64,000 nt of DNA from JBFWRK01 sp050248955. Lineage in GTDB: Bacteria > Actinomycetota > Acidimicrobiia > Acidimicrobiales > Ilumatobacteraceae. The stretch lies in the NCBI GenBank assembly GCA_050248955.1, contig JBFWRK010000007.1, positions 1-64,000 on the forward strand. The letters run 5' to 3'. Each line of letters starts with the position of its first letter. The stretch's first letter is position 1. The position numbers and the translations under genes are program-made. Of this stretch, positions 6,656-15,898 are shown one piece after another. Below the pieces are notes generated by a model, which saw only the letters and a list, made by a program, of their open reading frames with translations, was not told the DNA's origin and made no database searches.

Positions 6656-8212
6656 TCACGGCGCAGGCCCCGATGTTGGTGACGGCCCGGTTGGCCCCTG
6701 TTCCGTGCGGATGGTCGTGGTGACGGCTGCTCGGCCGCGCTGTGGTGGGGCGGTGCTGTAGCGGGTGCCATCGGGGAGATCGACGGTGAGCTCCCTCCGG
6801 GGTCCGAGCCGGACCTGCCAGCCGAGGTCGTGGATCGCGTGATGGTGCTTCTCGCACACCGGCAACAAGTTGTCCAGATCGGTTCGTCCGTGATGCTCCC
6901 ACCAGATGACGTGATGCAACTTGCAGTACTGGTAGCGCACCGGACAACCCGGAATCGCACACGTCCGATGCAGCGCCCGCAACGCCCGCCGCTGGGCCCG
7001 GTTCGCCACCCGGGTGGAGCGCCCGGCGTTCAGTTGGCCCGGCGCGTGGAGCACGACACCGTTGTGAACCACCACCGTGTGCACGTCAGCGATACCGAAC
7101 ACGTCGAGCAACACCGCCGCAGGCAGCTCGAGGGGCAGTCCCCAATCGATGGTCGGGCCGCCGGTGACGGGGTCCGTGGCGGTGGTGTCCACCACCACGG
7201 TGAACTCGGGCGGCCCCCATCCCCCACCCTGACCCATGCCCATGCCCATGCCCATGCCCGTGCCCGTGCCCGAGGACTGGCTGCTGTCCGTGCTCTCGCC
7301 GTTGGCTGAGCCGTTGCCGGAGCCGTTGCCGCGTGTGAGCGCGACGAGGGCGAGGGCGCGCAGGTGGTCCTGCTTCTCTCCCGGATCCGACGGGCAGCTG
7401 TCTGGCGTCGCCTCAGCGAACAACGCCGCAACCGTGTTGTCCAACCGGCCGGCGAGACCGACGCCGGTCTCCGGGTCGAACCGTCCGGCCAGATGCCACA
7501 TCCCCGAGGTCGGATCCACCCATGTGCGCAAGCGGGCGTCGCGACGCTGACGCGCCAACCGCGGCATCTCGTCGTCGACCGTGAGGCGGCGGGCCTCGAC
7601 CTGTAGGCGGCGGGCGAACTCCTCCACCGTCGCTTCCTCCGCCACCTCCGCCAGCTGCCCGACCTGTTCAAGCAGCCCTTCACGTTGCGCGGGTTCCAGG
7701 CTGCGCAACGCGCGACCGAGCGCGTCGACGTGCGCGGCAGTCACCTTCGCCTCGTCCAGCGCGTCAGCGAACACCGGCGCCTGCTCGAGCACCACGGCAC
7801 GCTCCAGCAGCCGGTCAGCGTCCCGCACGCTCGAGCGCGTCGCCGCAGCCAGCTCAGCCTGCGGGTACGACGCGCACCGTGCCAGGCGAGCGGCGACGTC
7901 GGCGGCCGACGCGTCCACCCATGCCCGCACACGGGCCAACGCTGCGCTCGCCGCAATCAACTCTTCCCGGCCCGCCGAGGGACAAGACCGCGTCTGGTGC
8001 GCTTCTCGCACCAGCCCTGTCACCGCCGCCAGTTCCATACGAACATGTGTACCAAAGGGGTGCAACACTCCACGCGGCCCGCGCTGAGTACGGGAGTCGG
8101 ACGGCATCCCGAGGCTCTCGTCCGCGACGTCCAGCACGATGTCGTCGCCAGGCGCGGGGATTCGGATCGCGATCGGCACCGTCGATTCCGTGTGAGCGAT
8201 GGTGTTGCTCAC
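6656..8212 (-). CDS. DUF222 / 13E12-repeat family protein with C-terminal HNH endonuclease
   Basis: A 518-residue protein of the actinobacterial DUF222-HNH family. The helical DUF222 part covers about residues 60-330. The C-terminal HNH module runs CAIPGC, KLHHVIWWEHHG, TDLDNLLPVC and HHHAIHD, with two CxxC-like metal pairs and the catalytic His. A low-complexity linker rich in Gly, Ser and Thr (about 295-330) contains Gly-Thr and Gly-Met dipeptides encoded by a hexanucleotide repeat at 7235-7270. The start is a GTG. Such genes are often multicopy in actinobacteria and some sit in mobile elements; no terminal repeats or integrase are visible here. The DNA target is unknown. Confidence 0.85.
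   Translation of the reverse strand: MSNTIAHTESTVPIAIRIPAPGDDIVLDVADESLGMPSDSRTQRGPRGVLHPFGTHVRMELAAVTGLVREAHQTRSCPSAGREELIAASAALARVRAWVDASAADVAARLARCASYPQAELAAATRSSVRDADRLLERAVVLEQAPVFADALDEAKVTAAHVDALGRALRSLEPAQREGLLEQVGQLAEVAEEATVEEFARRLQVEARRLTVDDEMPRLARQRRDARLRTWVDPTSGMWHLAGRFDPETGVGLAGRLDNTVAALFAEATPDSCPSDPGEKQDHLRALALVALTRGNGSGNGSANGESTDSSQSSGTGTGMGMGMGMGQGGGWGPPEFTVVVDTTATDPVTGGPTIDWGLPLELPAAVLLDVFGIADVHTVVVHNGVVLHAPGQLNAGRSTRVANRAQRRALRALHRTCAIPGCPVRYQYCKLHHVIWWEHHGRTDLDNLLPVCEKHHHAIHDLGWQVRLGPRRELTVDLPDGTRYSTAPPQRGRAAVTTTIRTEQGPTGPSPTSGPAP
7235..7270. repeat. Hexanucleotide microsatellite inside the HNH gene
   Basis: Six tandem units: four CATGCC (7235-7258) and two CGTGCC (7259-7270). 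In the minus-strand gene they encode Gly-Thr and Gly-Met pairs. The 6-nt unit keeps the frame whatever the copy number. Confidence 0.9.
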
Positions 8213-8235
8213 CCCGTTGCCGACTCACATCCGAG

Positions 8236-8255
8236 ATGTCGGCGTGTTCCGACAT
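8236..8255. promoter_or_regulatory. Candidate operator of the HipB-like regulator
   Basis: ATGTCGG (8236-8242) and CCGACAT (8249-8255) are perfect 7-bp inverted arms with a 6-bp spacer, about 35-50 bp before the xre gene. The geometry fits an autoregulating HipB-type dimer. A half-like TCATGTC repeat recurs at 8271-8277 and 8287-8293. Confidence 0.5.
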
Positions 8256-8288
8256 TGATCGATTCCGGCGTCATGTCAGTGAGTGGTC

Positions 8289-8528
8289 ATGTCGGGAAAT
8301 CGAGACGAATATCTGGTGGTCGGACCCCAATCGCTGGGCAGGGCAATCCACGAGTTCCGCGTGCATCGCCATGTGTCCCAGCAAGAGCTCGTCGACCAGG
8401 CAGATATCCACCGCTCCTACCGCTCCGCGCTGCAGTCGGGCTCGACGACCGAGGCGCTCAACCGGATCATGCGCGCCCTCGACTTGCTCGACCTCGAAGT
8501 CGTCGTTCGCGAACGTGGAACCCGATGA
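8289..8528 (+). CDS. HipB-like XRE-family transcriptional regulator (antitoxin type)
   Basis: A 79-residue DNA-binding protein with one helix-turn-helix: SLGRAIHEFRVHRHVSQQEL, a second helix at QADIHRSYRSALQSG, and the typical HipB end LNRIMRALDLLDLEVVVRER. In HipAB modules this protein represses the operon and neutralises HipA. ATG 8289 is preferred; an in-frame GTG at 8283 adds two residues. Its stop overlaps the start of a hipA-like reading frame (ATGA at 8525-8528). A perfect inverted repeat upstream is a likely operator. Because hipA is broken, the module may act only as an orphan regulator. Confidence 0.75.
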   Translation: MSGNRDEYLVVGPQSLGRAIHEFRVHRHVSQQELVDQADIHRSYRSALQSGSTTEALNRIMRALDLLDLEVVVRERGTR

Positions 8529-8716
8529 CCATGCTGCTCGAGTGGATGGCCGGTCAGCACATCGCGATGATCACCGAATCGCGAAGCAAGATGACGCTCG
8601 CCACGGCAACGGCTCAGCCCAGCTCGGTGTCCCCGGGGACGCCACCAGCTACGACGGCGGCCTGGCCTCGCGCGTCGCAGACTTCCAGGCATCGTGGCTC
8701 ACGCGCCAGGGACTGA
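8525..8716 (+). pseudogene. hipA remnant (N-terminal fragment, frame lost)
   Basis: A start overlapping the hipB-like stop opens a frame beginning MTMLLEWMAGQHIAMITESR, which fits the N-terminal strand pattern of HipA kinases (L-x-W-x-x-G-Q-x-I-x-x-I). After about 27 codons the similarity fades. A different frame then carries a more plausible continuation (HGNGSAQLGVPGDATSYDG), which suggests an indel near 8600. The rest of HipA, including the kinase domain, is absent, because the convergent gene at 8649-9500 occupies the space. I infer deletion of a former HipA toxin. Confidence 0.45.
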
Positions 8717-9500
8717 CCTGCTTGGCCTGGCGGATCAGCCCAGGGTGGGCGAGTCGCAGCCAGACCGCCGACCACCCCCCGATGGCGACCTCACCCTGCA
8801 ACCCATAGGTGTCGTCGGGTTGCAGCCGATCACTGGTGCCGGGATGCGACGATCGGTCGACGAGCGCGACCAACGTGTCCGCCGCCTCCTGTCCTAGCGT
8901 GATGACCAGTGGCGCCGCGACGTCGACGAGCTCCTCGCGCAGCCTGCCGCGCTGCGTCTCGAGGGCGATCTCGACGAACGCTCGGGGGTTCGGTCGCGCG
9001 GGCAGGTCGCCAGCGGTGATGCGCAGCCGCTCGGCGATCGGGTTGAAGCGCTTCTTGATCGAGTCGCCCTGCGACTTGGCGCCCATCTTCACGAAGTACC
9101 ACGGAACTGCGTCCGTCACCCACGCGGTGCCCATGTCGATGCCGAGCGGGTCGAGGTACTCGCTCACGAGCCCCTTGCCCGAGGGGCCGTTCGTGCCGAC
9201 CGATGCCACTCCCCACGCCGGCTTGAAGCCGACATCACGGAGCCAGTCGTCGAGCAGCGTCGCCGGCGACGGATTCGAGCCGTCCCAGAAGACCTCGGGT
9301 TCCACATCGACAGCAAGAGCGGGGAAGGCGGCGATCGTGGATGCCGGCGCGCCGCGGGGAGGGGTCGGGGGTGTCCAGACGATGTGGAACGCCGACGGGT
9401 ACGCGCCGAGCACGAACGCTCCGGCGGTACTCCTCGACGGCCGGCGCGACGGCCGCTCCCGGTTGGGTTGCCCGAACGGAAACACTCCGTGAGCCACCAT
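8649..9500 (-). CDS. Uracil-DNA glycosylase superfamily-like protein
   Basis: A 283-residue protein with motifs of the UDG fold: GAFVLGAYPSAF near the N terminus (motif-1-like, with a Pro-Ser-Ala loop in place of the usual water-activating residues), AWVTDAVPWYF in the middle, PLVITLGQEAADTLVAL, and a C-terminal LAHPG (motif-2-like). True glycosylase activity is uncertain because the catalytic Asp/Asn of classical families is not obvious. It is probably transcribed leaderless from a TAGGCT box at 9512-9507. Its 3' end overlaps the decayed hipA on the other strand, so it marks one edge of the hipA loss. Confidence 0.55.
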   Translation of the reverse strand: MVAHGVFPFGQPNRERPSRRPSRSTAGAFVLGAYPSAFHIVWTPPTPPRGAPASTIAAFPALAVDVEPEVFWDGSNPSPATLLDDWLRDVGFKPAWGVASVGTNGPSGKGLVSEYLDPLGIDMGTAWVTDAVPWYFVKMGAKSQGDSIKKRFNPIAERLRITAGDLPARPNPRAFVEIALETQRGRLREELVDVAAPLVITLGQEAADTLVALVDRSSHPGTSDRLQPDDTYGLQGEVAIGGWSAVWLRLAHPGLIRQAKQVSPWRVSHDAWKSATREARPPS

Positions 9501-9506
9501 CGCCGC

Positions 9507-9512
9507 AGCCTA
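9507..9512 (-). promoter_or_regulatory. -10 element for the UDG-like gene (leaderless type)
   Basis: TAGGCT on the minus strand ends 6 nt before the ATG at 9500. There is no room for a ribosome site. The -35 region is weak. Confidence 0.4.
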
Positions 9513-9550
9513 CGACGGCCCCGCGGTCGAGCGACCCCGTCCACGGCCCG

Positions 9551-9556
9551 TACTAT
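9551..9556 (+). promoter_or_regulatory. Candidate -10 element upstream of the 9596 gene
   Basis: TACTAT lies 39 nt before the ATG at 9596, so the transcript would have a leader of roughly 33 nt. No convincing -35 hexamer is visible. Confidence 0.35.
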
Positions 9557-9595
9557 CAGCGGGTCCCCTCGCTTTCGCCCGAAGAGCGGTGCGTC

Positions 9596-10216
9596 ATGAA
9601 CCGGCCGGCTCCACCAGCAAGCACTCCCGGGCCGCCCCCGGTGGACGAACAGCAGGACCGGCGCGCCGGCATCCTGCTCGCGGCCGGACTCGTATCTAGT
9701 ACCGACGTGTACCTGGACGAGGAAGAGGACCGGCGAACTCGCCGGGGGCTCATCGTCGCCTGCCTTGCCGCGCTCGCGCTGGCTGCTGCCGTGGGATTCA
9801 GCGACGTGTCCACGGCGGCGGTGAAGCAGATGAGCGCGACACCGATGCAGGAGTCATCGCTGCCGGTGGACGCGCCCGAGCCCTGCCTCTTTTCGCCGGC
9901 CGTGGTCGAGACGCTCCCGTCTGCCGAAACGCCGTGGGAGTACATGACGTTGCTCGGATACTCGGACGAGGTCATCGACGACGTGCTGAACCGACGAGCC
10001 GAGGAGGTGATGCGTGAGCACGTCGACGGGCGGGTGCAGTGGGACCCTCCCGCGCAGGACGGCAGGTACTCGGAGACGGCGCAGCTCTCGCTGAGCTACG
10101 AACTGGACGGCGTGACCGTGACGGTCAGGGACACGCAGCAGATCATGGCGATGCTGCGCATCGAAGGCTCCTGCTCGCCGGCGACATCGGCGACGCTCCT
10201 GCCCGTGCTGTCCTGA
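9596..10216 (+). CDS. Hypothetical membrane-anchored protein
   Basis: I do not recognise this 206-residue protein. It has a proline-rich N terminus, an acidic patch DVYLDEEEDRRTRR, one membrane segment (about residues 49-67, IVACLAALALAAAVGF) and a C-terminal part likely outside the membrane. That part contains two cysteines (PEPCLF and EGSCSP) that could pair, a predicted helix TPWEYMTLLGYSDEVIDDVL, and a beta-rich end. It is divergent from the UDG-like gene. A tandem repeat and a strong hairpin follow its stop. No function can be assigned. Confidence 0.65.
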   Translation: MNRPAPPASTPGPPPVDEQQDRRAGILLAAGLVSSTDVYLDEEEDRRTRRGLIVACLAALALAAAVGFSDVSTAAVKQMSATPMQESSLPVDAPEPCLFSPAVVETLPSAETPWEYMTLLGYSDEVIDDVLNRRAEEVMREHVDGRVQWDPPAQDGRYSETAQLSLSYELDGVTVTVRDTQQIMAMLRIEGSCSPATSATLLPVLS

Positions 10217-10250
10217 GCGCCGAGTCGCTGGTGCACGTCCCGGGCGGTGG

Positions 10251-10297
10251 CCGGGAAGCACGGCCGGGAAACGCTGCCGGGAAACGCTGCCGGGAAC
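10251..10297. repeat. 13-bp tandem repeat downstream of the 9596 gene
   Basis: Unit CCGGGAAACGCTG is exact at 10264-10276 and 10277-10289, with diverged copies before (10251-10263) and after (10290-10297). It lies between the gene stop and a hairpin terminator. Confidence 0.8.
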
Positions 10298-10302
10298 GAC
10301 AT

Positions 10303-10332
10303 GAGCGCTCCACCCGGGCGGATGGAGCGCTC
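10303..10332. terminator. Bidirectional hairpin between the 9596 gene and tRNA-Tyr
   Basis: GAGCGCTCCA (10303-10312) and TGGAGCGCTC (10323-10332) form a perfect 10-bp stem with a 10-nt loop in the gap between two convergent genes. There is no T-run, as is common for actinobacterial terminators. Confidence 0.7.
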
Positions 10333-10340
10333 GACAGCAG

Positions 10341-10423
10341 TGGGCCGGGGAGGATTTGAACCTCCGTAGGCGTACGCCGGCAGATTTACAGTCTGCTCCC
10401 TTTGGCCGCTCGGGCACCGACCC
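10341..10423 (-). tRNA. tRNA-Tyr (anticodon GTA)
   Basis: An 83-nt class II tRNA on the minus strand. Acceptor GGGTCGG pairs with CCGGCCC (one G-U pair), discriminator A is at 10341. The D arm is GCCCGAGCGGCCAAAGGGAGC, the anticodon stem GCAGA/TCTGC encloses CTGTAAA with anticodon GTA. A long variable arm and the T arm GGAGGTTCAAATCCTCC follow. CCA is not encoded. TACGAT (10447-10442, minus) is a possible -10 box about 18 nt upstream. The gene is divergent from yajQ. Confidence 0.95.
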
Positions 10424-10475
10424 TGGGTTCTGCGGAGGTGGATCGTATCGGCCCGGCCCATCCGAGGCCACCCGG

Positions 10476-10481
10476 TACCCT
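10476..10481 (+). promoter_or_regulatory. -10 element for yajQ (leaderless type)
   Basis: TACCCT ends 7 nt before the ATG at 10489. No Shine-Dalgarno sequence is present. The hexamer and spacing match those of the gene at 479. Confidence 0.45.
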
Positions 10482-10488
10482 GGCGGGC

Positions 10489-10977
10489 ATGCCCAGCTTC
10501 GATGTCGTCTCCGACGTGGACCGTCAAGAGGTGCGGAACGCGGTCGATCAGGCCCAGCGGGAGATCAGCACGCGGTTCGACTTCAAGAACACCGGCTCCT
10601 CGATCGAGCAGAAGGATCTGGTGCTCACGCTGCGAACGGTGAGCGAGGACCGTCTCGTCGCTCTCCGCCAGGTCGTCGAGGAACGGCTCGTGAAGCGTGG
10701 CGTGTCGCTGAAAGGCGTCGACTACGGCACCGTCGAGGAAGCGACCCAGAACACGGTCCGCCAGGTGATGACGATCAAGGTCGGCATCTCCGCCGACAAG
10801 GCGCGCGAGATCAACAAGCTGATCAAGGAGAAGGCGCCGAAGGGGATCTCCTCGCAGACCCAGGGCGACCAGGTGCGGGTGACGGGCAAGAAGCGTGACG
10901 ACCTGCAATCGGTGATGCAGGCCTTGAAGGCGGCCGACCTCGGCATCCCGTTGCAGTTCGAGAACTTCCGCGACTGA
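10489..10977 (+). CDS. yajQ: YajQ-family nucleotide-binding protein (UPF0234)
   Basis: A 162-residue soluble protein, full length for the family. It opens with MPSFDVVSDVDRQEVRNAVD, carries TRFDFKNTGSSIE, and continues with two tandem RRM-like alpha/beta repeats including KGVSLKGVDYGTVEEA, VGISADKAREINKLIKE and TGKKRDDLQSVMQALK, ending in LQFENFRD. In some bacteria YajQ binds cyclic di-GMP and acts as a regulatory partner; that role here is not shown. The ATG at 10489 is chosen because the family starts with this exact motif. It is divergent from tRNA-Tyr. Confidence 0.95.
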   Translation: MPSFDVVSDVDRQEVRNAVDQAQREISTRFDFKNTGSSIEQKDLVLTLRTVSEDRLVALRQVVEERLVKRGVSLKGVDYGTVEEATQNTVRQVMTIKVGISADKAREINKLIKEKAPKGISSQTQGDQVRVTGKKRDDLQSVMQALKAADLGIPLQFENFRD

Positions 10978-11132
10978 CCCGCTCGACCGCGCTACGGGCG
11001 ACCGGGGGCAGCGAGCACTCCCCGATGAGCGCAGCCGCGTCGTGGGTCGATCGGACCATCGGAGCGTGGCGAAGGGCCACGGAGCGCGTTCAGTTCTTAT
11101 GCTCGGCCTCAACGACCCGGCGGAGGAGGAGC

Positions 11133-12095
11133 ATGGCGGACGATCTGCGCACCCAGCCCGACCGTGATCGGGTCGCGGCACTGATCGCCGCCGCCGACCG
11201 GCTGGCGACGCCGCTGGACTTCGCCGTGATCGACCGTCGTCCGATCCGCCGCGGGGGCATCCTCGCTGCGATCGCAGTCGCGCTCACACTCGTCGGTCTG
11301 GTCGCCGTGACGACGTTGGGCGGCGGTGGCGACGCCACGGCGGACGATCGGATCTCGACCACGACCGACGACGGGCTCGTCCGATCACCACCGGCGACGA
11401 CGGCCGTCGCGGCGTCAGCAGGGCCTGTTCCGGTGCGGGCGGCGGCGCCGGGCGCGACGACAGCCGCCGGAGCCGTCGCGTCCGATACGACGACGTCCGA
11501 CACGACGGTGAGCGCACCGACGACGAGTGCAACGTCGACAGCGATGGCGGCAGCGCCGGACCCGGCCGGCGAGGCTGCGCCCGTGCGGTACGCCGTCTAC
11601 TCGGACGGCAAGGTCTACCTCCGGGGGCGGGTGCCGGACCGGGCGACCGCGACGGCGATCCGCGAGAAGGCCGCCACCGTCCTCGGTGCCGAGAACGTCG
11701 TCGACGAGTACGTCATCGACCCGGACGCACCCCGGCCGCGGAGCGCCCCGCTCTACATCGCCGACGCCCTGCTGTTCGCTCCCGACAGCGACGAGCTCAC
11801 GCAGGCCGCGCGCGGTCTCGTCGACCTCGGGATCGCGCTGCTGCAGCTGTACCCCGGGGTGACGTGGACCATCGAGGGCCACACCGACAGCCTCGGTTCC
11901 GACAGCTACAACCTCGAACTGTCGCAACGGCGGCTCGACGCGATCGTCGCCTACATCGCTGTCCACGGCGTCGACACGCGGCGGGTGACGACCATCGCGA
12001 AGGGTGAGTCGGAGCCGATCGCCGACAATGCGACGCGGGCGGGACGGGCGCAGAACCGGCGGATCGAAGTCGTCATCGAGGGTCTGCTCGGCTGA
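11133..12095 (+). CDS. Membrane-anchored BON + OmpA-domain protein (ArfA/OmpATb-like)
   Basis: A 320-residue cell-envelope protein. A cytoplasmic N terminus is followed by one membrane segment (about residues 38-58), a Thr/Ala/Ser-rich linker (about 60-150), a BON-like domain (VRYAVYSDGKVYLRGRVP to ENVVDEYVIDP), and an OmpA C-terminal peptidoglycan-binding domain (FAPDSDELTQAA, IEGHTDSLGSDSYNLELSQR, GESEPIADNATRAGRAQNRR). This order matches ArfA/OmpATb of Mycobacterium. It probably tethers the membrane to peptidoglycan. The start is ATG 11133, directly after a GGAGGAGG ribosome site; a longer upstream frame is not needed. Convergent with acs. Confidence 0.85.
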   Translation: MADDLRTQPDRDRVAALIAAADRLATPLDFAVIDRRPIRRGGILAAIAVALTLVGLVAVTTLGGGGDATADDRISTTTDDGLVRSPPATTAVAASAGPVPVRAAAPGATTAAGAVASDTTTSDTTVSAPTTSATSTAMAAAPDPAGEAAPVRYAVYSDGKVYLRGRVPDRATATAIREKAATVLGAENVVDEYVIDPDAPRPRSAPLYIADALLFAPDSDELTQAARGLVDLGIALLQLYPGVTWTIEGHTDSLGSDSYNLELSQRRLDAIVAYIAVHGVDTRRVTTIAKGESEPIADNATRAGRAQNRRIEVVIEGLLG

Positions 12096-12373
12096 TCCCC
12101 GGATCTCGGTTCGCCCCCGTCACCCCAACTGTTCTCTGATCGCCAGCCGACGGATCCGGGCCGCTGGAGAACAGAGACGCGGTCGGAGGACGGCGGCGAG
12201 CAGAGAACGTCGGTGCGCTCGCCCCGGTCAGGACGGCGGGGAGTGGGTCGGCTCGGAACCGGCGGGGGCGCGCTGCCCCAGAGCGGCTCGCCGACCAGCG
12301 ATCCCCAGCCGCAGCCGCAGCCGATCCGCGGCCGCAGCCGGATCCGCAGCCGGATCCGCGGCTGCAGCCGTGT
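12096..12373. other. Convergent intergenic region with GC-rich repeats
   Basis: The 278-bp gap between the OmpA-like gene and acs holds no gene I can support. Three short elements related to GTTCTCTG occur: AACTGTTCTCTGATC near 12128, and two inverted forms, GGAGAACAGAGAC near 12167 and GAGCAGAGAACG near 12198. From 12306 to 12369 runs a GCAGCC/GATCCGCAGCCG repeat with self-complementary GGATCC blocks that may act as a terminator for acs. Confidence 0.5.
12306..12369. repeat. GCAGCC / CCGCAGCCGGAT tandem repeat
   Basis: Three GCAGCC units are followed by two CCGCAGCCGGAT-type 12-bp units and a closing CCGCGGCTGCAGCC, just downstream of the acs stop codon. The block can fold on itself through its GGATCC palindromes. 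Confidence 0.7.
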
Positions 12374-14326
<1,953 letters not shown>

Positions 14327-14388
14327 CGTCGATCCCCTTGTCGTGCGAACAGAGCTGCGCTTCGGACCTTACCCGGCGCCGCCGCGTG

Positions 14389-15189
14389 TCATTCGGTGGC
14401 GACCCGCTCGACGAACGACACCCGACAGCGCAGACGTTCCGCGTCGATCCGGTCGGTCGAAGTCGCCTCGACACGTCGTGTCTCGCCCGGCTCGACGCCT
14501 GTGACAGGGTCGAGCGTGAACCCGAGATCCTCGCCACCGCCGACCTCCCGGAACTCCACGGTGATGAAGTAGCTCGACCGCTTCGAGCTGTCGTTCGTGA
14601 TCTGGAGCTCGGCGACCCCGCGCCCCTCGGCGTCGCGGCCGCAGTCGACGATCTCGACGTCGTCGAACTCGCCCGGTTGGTTCTCGAAGATCTCGTCGGC
14701 AGCGGAACGCAGCGCGATGACGCTGACGACCGTCGCGAGGATGCCGATGATGCCGAGCACGATGCCGGCGATGGCCATGCCCTTTCCTGCTTGCTCGCTG
14801 CGCTTGATCTGGCTGAGCGCGACGAACCCGAACACGATCGCGAGCGCCGACCCCACGGCGCACAGCCAGAGGATGCCGAGGACGAGCGCGGCAACAGCGA
14901 GCCCGTTCGTGCCCCGGTTCGGTGCCGGCCCACCCACCGCCGGCGTGTAGCTCGGCGGCATCGTGGCGCGGGGCGGCGCAGGCGGCGGAGGTGGCGCTGG
15001 TGTCGCTGGTGTCGCTGGTGTCGCGAACCCGCTCGGCGTCGGTGACGGTGCCGAGGAGGGCGTCGGGGTCGGCATCGGTGTCGACGTCGGCGATGGCATC
15101 GGCGATGGCGGTGGCGGTGGGCTCTGTGGTGGGTACCACTTGCCGTCCGACGCCTGCCACCAACCGGGCCCCTGCGAGGTGTCACTCAT
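14389..15189 (-). CDS. DUF4190-like membrane protein with proline-rich N terminus
   Basis: A 266-residue protein. The N terminus carries a short Trp motif GPGWWQASDGKWYPPQ, also seen in other actinobacterial membrane proteins (from memory), then a Pro/Thr/Ala-rich stretch partly encoded by a 9-bp repeat (about 14998-15025). Two membrane segments follow (GLAVAALVLGILWLCAVGSA and GKGMAIAGIVLGIIGILAT), the hallmark of DUF4190, then a soluble domain with FxxVxxxN-type beta strands and two cysteines. ATG 15189 overlaps the ispD stop by 8 nt, so it is translationally linked to ispD. Function unknown. Confidence 0.7.
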   Translation of the reverse strand: MSDTSQGPGWWQASDGKWYPPQSPPPPPSPMPSPTSTPMPTPTPSSAPSPTPSGFATPATPATPAPPPPPAPPRATMPPSYTPAVGGPAPNRGTNGLAVAALVLGILWLCAVGSALAIVFGFVALSQIKRSEQAGKGMAIAGIVLGIIGILATVVSVIALRSAADEIFENQPGEFDDVEIVDCGRDAEGRGVAELQITNDSSKRSSYFITVEFREVGGGEDLGFTLDPVTGVEPGETRRVEATSTDRIDAERLRCRVSFVERVATE

Positions 15190-15898
15190 CGACGATGTCC
15201 TTTCGGCCTCTGACGATCGCCTCGGCGAGCGCCAACTCGTCCGGCAGCGTGACGTGGATGTTCGCCCAGTCCCCCGGGACCACACGCACACGTCCCCCTG
15301 CTCGTTCGACCAGTTCGGAGTCTTCCACGCCCGCCGGCGCGCCGACGTGCGCACGCCGGAGCGCTCCGAGCCGGAACGCCTGTGGCGCCTGGGCGATCAT
15401 CACCCCGTGCTTCGGCTGCGACTCGACGACCCAGCCGTGCTGGTCGACGACCTTCGTGACCTCGAGCATCGGCACGGCGGGCACTGCGGCATCGGCACCC
15501 GCGCGGACGGCGTCGACGACCTCGATGAACAGGCGCTCGGAGGCGAGCGGATGAGCCGGGTCGTGGATGACGACGATCGCGTCGTCGTCACGATCGTGGA
15601 GGACGGCGAGCGCCGCCCGCGCCGAGTCGAGCCGCGTCGCGCCACCGTCGACGCGTCGCACACCGGGTGGCAGCTCCCACTCGACGCCGCCCGGCAGCAC
15701 AGCGATCATGTTGCTCGTCACGCTGGCCGCCGCGGCGAGCACCCAGTCGATCAGCGGTCGACCGTCGAGGTGGAGGAACTGCTTCGGCGCGCCGTAGCGG
15801 GCAGCGCTCCCCCCGGCGAGGATCACACCCCACACCTCGCTGGACCCGCTCTGCTCCCCGCTCTCGGCCGCTCGGGCCGGCTCGCTGCGCTCGCTCAT
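15182..15898 (-). CDS. ispD: 2-C-methyl-D-erythritol 4-phosphate cytidylyltransferase
   Basis: The third enzyme of the non-mevalonate isoprenoid pathway, joining CTP and MEP. The nucleotide-binding start GVILAGGSAARYGAPKQFL is clear, followed by DGGATRLDSARAAL, VVIHDPAHPL (usually HDAARP), and DSELVERAG near the C terminus. About 238 residues, normal length. I chose ATG 15898, whose ATGA overlaps the stop of the methyltransferase; a GTG at 15907 is also in frame. It lies downstream of nuoN and midA, so an isoprenoid gene sits on the tail of a respiratory operon; menaquinone needs isoprenoids, but the link is inference. Confidence 0.9.
   Translation of the reverse strand: MSERSEPARAAESGEQSGSSEVWGVILAGGSAARYGAPKQFLHLDGRPLIDWVLAAAASVTSNMIAVLPGGVEWELPPGVRRVDGGATRLDSARAALAVLHDRDDDAIVVIHDPAHPLASERLFIEVVDAVRAGADAAVPAVPMLEVTKVVDQHGWVVESQPKHGVMIAQAPQAFRLGALRRAHVGAPAGVEDSELVERAGGRVRVVPGDWANIHVTLPDELALAEAIVRGRKDIVDE

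Noticed and set aside
6656..8212. Intact mobile element around the HNH gene
   Set aside because: No terminal repeats, target duplication, integrase or transposase could be found on either side.
12306..12369. CRISPR-like array
   Set aside because: The units are 6-12 bp, contiguous and without spacers; no cas gene is present anywhere in the window.
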